DNA of 6,496 nucleotides from Deltaproteobacteria bacterium (GTDB lineage: Bacteria; Myxococcota_A; UBA9160). The position numbers were made by a program, and so were the translations under genes. Of the stretch, positions 5,405 to 6,496 are shown piece by piece. The stretch's first letter is position 1; each line of letters starts with the position of its first letter. The notes beneath the pieces were generated by a model. It did no database searches, was not told the DNA's origin, and saw only the letters and a program-made list of their open reading frames with translations. The stretch lies in NCBI GenBank assembly GCA_003520425.1, contig DOUU01000177.1, positions 22,531 through 29,026 on the forward strand. The letters run 5' to 3'.

Positions 5405-6477
5405 ACGTGTTGACGGCTGCGCCTGCGGATTCCGTCAGCGAAACGGTCGCCCAGGTGGTGCGCCGTGTACTGAGTTACGACGGGCCGATCGCCGTCGAGG
5501 AGCTCGAGCGCGGCCTTGGACTTCGCCGTTTTTTCCGTGTCCGGCTCGAGGGCAGCTCCCCCCCGAGTCTCGTGGCGCGGGTCGAAGCCCCAGAGGACCC
5601 GGGCCGGCGCCCTTCCGGAGCCACCCCGGAGCCTGCGCTCGAGCCCGTCCGTGCCTTTTTGGAAGCCCACGGGGTTCCTGTCCCCTTGCGCTACGGCGGC
5701 GACGCGATCGCGGGGGTGGATCTGCTTGAGGACCTCGGATCGGTGACCCTGGCCAAGGCGGTCGCAGAGGCTTCGGCCGCGGAGAGACGGGAGCTCTACG
5801 CGGAGGCGTGTGACATCATCGTCCGCTACCAAAACGCCCAGGATCCCGGGAGCGCGCACCCTGTGGCCTGCTTCGATCGGCGCTTGGACGCCGCGCTCTT
5901 CGCGTACAAGGCGGACTTCTTTGCAACCTGGAGTCTCTCCGCCGCCCTCGGGCGCGACGCCACGGCGGGCGAGCGCCAGGTGGTCGAGGAGGCGTTCTCG
6001 GAGATCGCGCAAGTGGCAGCGGCGGCACCTCAGCGCCTTGCGCACCGCGACTTCCAAAGCACAAATATCCTGGTCCGTGCCGACCGGCCGCCGGGGAGGA
6101 GGCTTTGCACGATCGATCTCCAAGGCGCCTTCTTGGCCCCCCCCGAGTACGACCTCGTCTGCCTGCTGCGGGATTCCTACGTCGACCTCGGGGAGGACGA
6201 GGTGGCCTTCCAGCTCGCGCGCATCCGGCCTGCGCTTCCCGACGCGCCGGATGCCGAGAGCTTCGCCCGCCGTTTCGATCTGCTGACCCTGACGCGCAAG
6301 GGCAAGGACCATGCGGCCTTCCTCTACGCGGCCAAGATTCGCGGCCGGAGCGACTACTTGCGCTTCATCCCGCCGACGGTGCGCGCCCTGCGCCGCGCGG
6401 CCCTGCGCCGAGCTGGCGAGAGCCCGCGTCTTTCGCGTCTGGCCGAGCTCATGGGCCAGCTCTCGGAGCTTCCGTGA
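5401..6477 (+). CDS. amgK: AmgK-like sugar 1-kinase (aminoglycoside phosphotransferase fold)
   Basis: The 358-residue protein belongs to the APH/protein-kinase-like phosphotransferases related to AmgK, which phosphorylates N-acetylmuramic acid (and GlcNAc) at C1 with ATP in the cytoplasm. The ATP-site strands appear as LRRFFRVRLEG (about 41-51), and GVDLLEDLG is the hinge (105-113). The catalytic loop is AHRDFQSTNIL (214-224), with Asp217 and Asn222. The metal-binding Asp is in TIDLQG (Asp239), and PPEYDLVCLLRD follows (247-258), a pattern characteristic of AmgK relatives. The GTG start at 5401 overlaps the spmAB stop as GTGA; an in-frame GTG at 5383 would overlap 22 bases. The stop again overlaps the next start as GTGA, so three genes are translationally coupled. 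A following nucleotidyltransferase start matches the amgK-murU order in Pseudomonas. Substrate is inferred from family and context; another sugar is possible. Confidence 0.82.
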   Translation: MNVLTAAPADSVSETVAQVVRRVLSYDGPIAVEELERGLGLRRFFRVRLEGSSPPSLVARVEAPEDPGRRPSGATPEPALEPVRAFLEAHGVPVPLRYGGDAIAGVDLLEDLGSVTLAKAVAEASAAERRELYAEACDIIVRYQNAQDPGSAHPVACFDRRLDAALFAYKADFFATWSLSAALGRDATAGERQVVEEAFSEIAQVAAAAPQRLAHRDFQSTNILVRADRPPGRRLCTIDLQGAFLAPPEYDLVCLLRDSYVDLGEDEVAFQLARIRPALPDAPDAESFARRFDLLTLTRKGKDHAAFLYAAKIRGRSDYLRFIPPTVRALRRAALRRAGESPRLSRLAELMGQLSELP

Positions 6478-6496
6478 GGGCGATGATCGTCGCCGC
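6474..6496 (+). CDS. Start of a probable sugar-1-phosphate nucleotidyltransferase (MurU-like)
   Basis: Only seven full codons are visible, from a GTG at 6474 that overlaps the amgK stop: M-R-A-M-I-V-A, then GC of the next codon. This fits the opening strand of NTP-transferase proteins (MKAMILAAG...), just before the glycine-rich nucleotide loop. In Pseudomonas MurU uses UTP and MurNAc-1-phosphate to make UDP-MurNAc and is encoded directly after amgK. The call leans on that gene order as much as on the residues. An internal ATG at 6483 is an alternative start. Confidence 0.5.

Noticed and set aside
5386..6312. Minus-strand open frame of 308 codons opposite amgK
   Set aside because: Its residues are the shadow of a well-supported kinase with catalytic motifs on the plus strand, and it shows no domain of its own.
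1..6496. Search for CRISPR repeats, tRNA genes, IS ends or phage genes
   Set aside because: No regularly spaced direct repeats, cloverleaf-like sequence, transposase or integrase motifs were seen on reading both strands.

Overview
The window is dense, high-GC bacterial chromosome (roughly two thirds G+C or more by eye, with G/C-ending codons throughout). It carries seven protein-coding genes, two of them cut by the window edges. I see no tRNA, rRNA, CRISPR array, transposase or phage gene. A signal-peptide-bearing PBP4-type carboxypeptidase and an AmgK/MurU-like pair point to a Gram-negative. High GC plus the gene mix would fit Myxococcota or another former-deltaproteobacterial lineage, but that placement is inference only.

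Block 1 (minus strand, 1931 down to 1) is a compact operon: rsmD (16S rRNA guanine-N2 methyltransferase), coaD (phosphopantetheine adenylyltransferase, start overlapping the rsmD stop by ATGA), then a phosphohexomutase of the PMM/PGM family whose C-terminal half lies beyond base 1. Block 2 (plus strand, 1932-2429) is a 258-bp spacer with a perfect 7-3-7 palindrome and two closely spaced hairpins, followed by a small single-domain XRE/Cro-type HTH regulator. Block 3 (minus strand, 3961 down to 2513) is a PBP4/DacB-family (peptidase S13) D,D-carboxypeptidase, convergent with the regulator. Block 4 (plus strand, about 4097 to the end) is divergent from dacB. It holds a fused SpmA-SpmB membrane protein, an AmgK-like sugar kinase and the first codons of a probable MurU-like nucleotidyltransferase, joined by GTGA stop/start overlaps.

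The most informative theme is peptidoglycan. The carboxypeptidase trims or cuts crosslinks. AmgK/MurU homologues return N-acetylmuramic acid to UDP-MurNAc while bypassing MurA. SpmA and SpmB are encoded beside a D,D-carboxypeptidase (also named dacB, but of another family) in Bacillus subtilis, where they act in spore cortex maturation. The same functional pairing here, with a non-homologous carboxypeptidase, suggests a conserved link between Spm proteins and cell-wall remodelling outside endospore formers. The hexomutase upstream could feed sugar-phosphate precursors, though its specificity cannot be read from the visible half.
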